Origin: Candidatus Zixiibacteriota bacterium
GTDB taxonomy: Bacteria > Zixibacteria > MSB-5A5 > GN15 > FEB-12
Assembly: GCA_019038695.1 (NCBI GenBank)
Contig: JAHOYZ010000002.1
Location: 1-53,228, forward strand
Length of the DNA: 53,228 nt
Direction of reading: 5' to 3'
Part shown: positions 53,174 through 53,228 of the stretch, in pieces
Position numbering within the stretch: the first letter of the stretch is position 1
How the letters are laid out: every line of letters starts with the position of its first letter
Program-made: the position numbers and the translations under genes
The notes under the pieces: generated by a model
The model's input: the letters and a program-made list of their open reading frames with translations, nothing else
What the model was told of the DNA's origin: nothing
Database searches by the model: none

Positions 53174-53228
53174 GGGGATACTCATGACTTTCCTGTTATG
53201 GGGATTCATAATGGTTTTCTTCAAGCCG
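53174..53228. other. Terminal 55-mer duplicated from the DASS gene (probable assembly end)
   Basis: The last 55 bases equal 48689-48743 exactly and then the sequence stops. The preceding base run is GGG against GGT in the internal copy, so identity begins exactly here. A 55-base exact overlap at a contig end is what a de Bruijn assembler with k = 55 leaves at a graph branch. Confidence 0.9.

Overview
This window looks like one contig from an uncultured bacterium of the FCB superphylum, plausibly a Zixibacteria-type lineage. That placement is inferred from gene style, not from a marker tree. The main clues are a secreted protein with dockerin repeats and a C-terminal 'NYPNPFNPST' sorting domain, many TPR-bearing membrane proteins, a DUF5683 protein and moderate GC. 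The last 55 bases exactly repeat an internal 55-mer, which points to a short-read de Bruijn-graph assembly ending at a branch. The start cuts into a gene, so both ends are assembly limits.

Layout. 1-3.9 kb: the 3' part of a secreted adhesin-like gene, a sodium:solute symporter and a STAS-like protein. 4.0-7.1 kb: a five-gene minus-strand operon, arsR / ArsP-type permease / mini-thioredoxin / ArsF-like / ArsG-like, with a palindromic operator in front of it. 7.2-12.1 kb: a divergent GlpX-like phosphatase and a TldD/TldE pair whose TldD carries a Tat signal. 12.5-14.4 kb: a membrane glycosyltransferase-like TPR protein. 14.5-21.7 kb: minus-strand housekeeping genes (DUF1858, phosphoglucose/phosphomannose isomerase, PTS enzyme I and HPr, DprA, Obg, enolase). 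21.7-24.9 kb: an accessory patch with an 813-bp gene-free stretch, a lone HEPN-domain gene, palindromic repeats and a CYTH protein. 24.9-28.9 kb: RNase G, Fmt, Def, YajC and a solitary L27.

29-35 kb: a heme-binding-type lipoprotein, a GAF-GAF-PP2C phosphatase and two TPR proteins. 35.3-38.7 kb: a plus-strand nucleotide-sugar operon (gmd, rmd, a WbpA-type dehydrogenase) closed by a strong terminator. 38.8-42 kb: a translationally coupled HEAT-repeat / HD-GYP pair that appear to share an N-terminal domain. 42-43.6 kb: DUF5683 and lipid kinase. 43.7-47.1 kb: an exosortase / EpsI / UbiA-type prenyltransferase / lipoprotein operon. 47.3-49.4 kb: a CBS protein and a DASS transporter. 49.4-51 kb: a RAYT transposase and a methyltransferase bracketed by inverted REP-like palindromes. 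51-53 kb: an orphan branched-chain-amino-acid-type binding protein and a zinc-ribbon protein.

The genes form three themes. Central metabolism and translation cover enolase, the isomerase, PTS phosphocarriers, Def, Fmt, L27 and RNase G. Surface biogenesis covers GDP-deoxymannose and UDP-uronate sugars, the exosortase module and membrane glycosyltransferases. A thiol-redox, metalloid-type operon has cysteine motifs in every protein. The best candidates for under-described biology are that redox operon, the exosortase-EpsI-UbiA-lipoprotein operon, the HEAT/HD-GYP pair and the RAYT-linked family of composite palindromes, copies of which also surround the HEPN gene.
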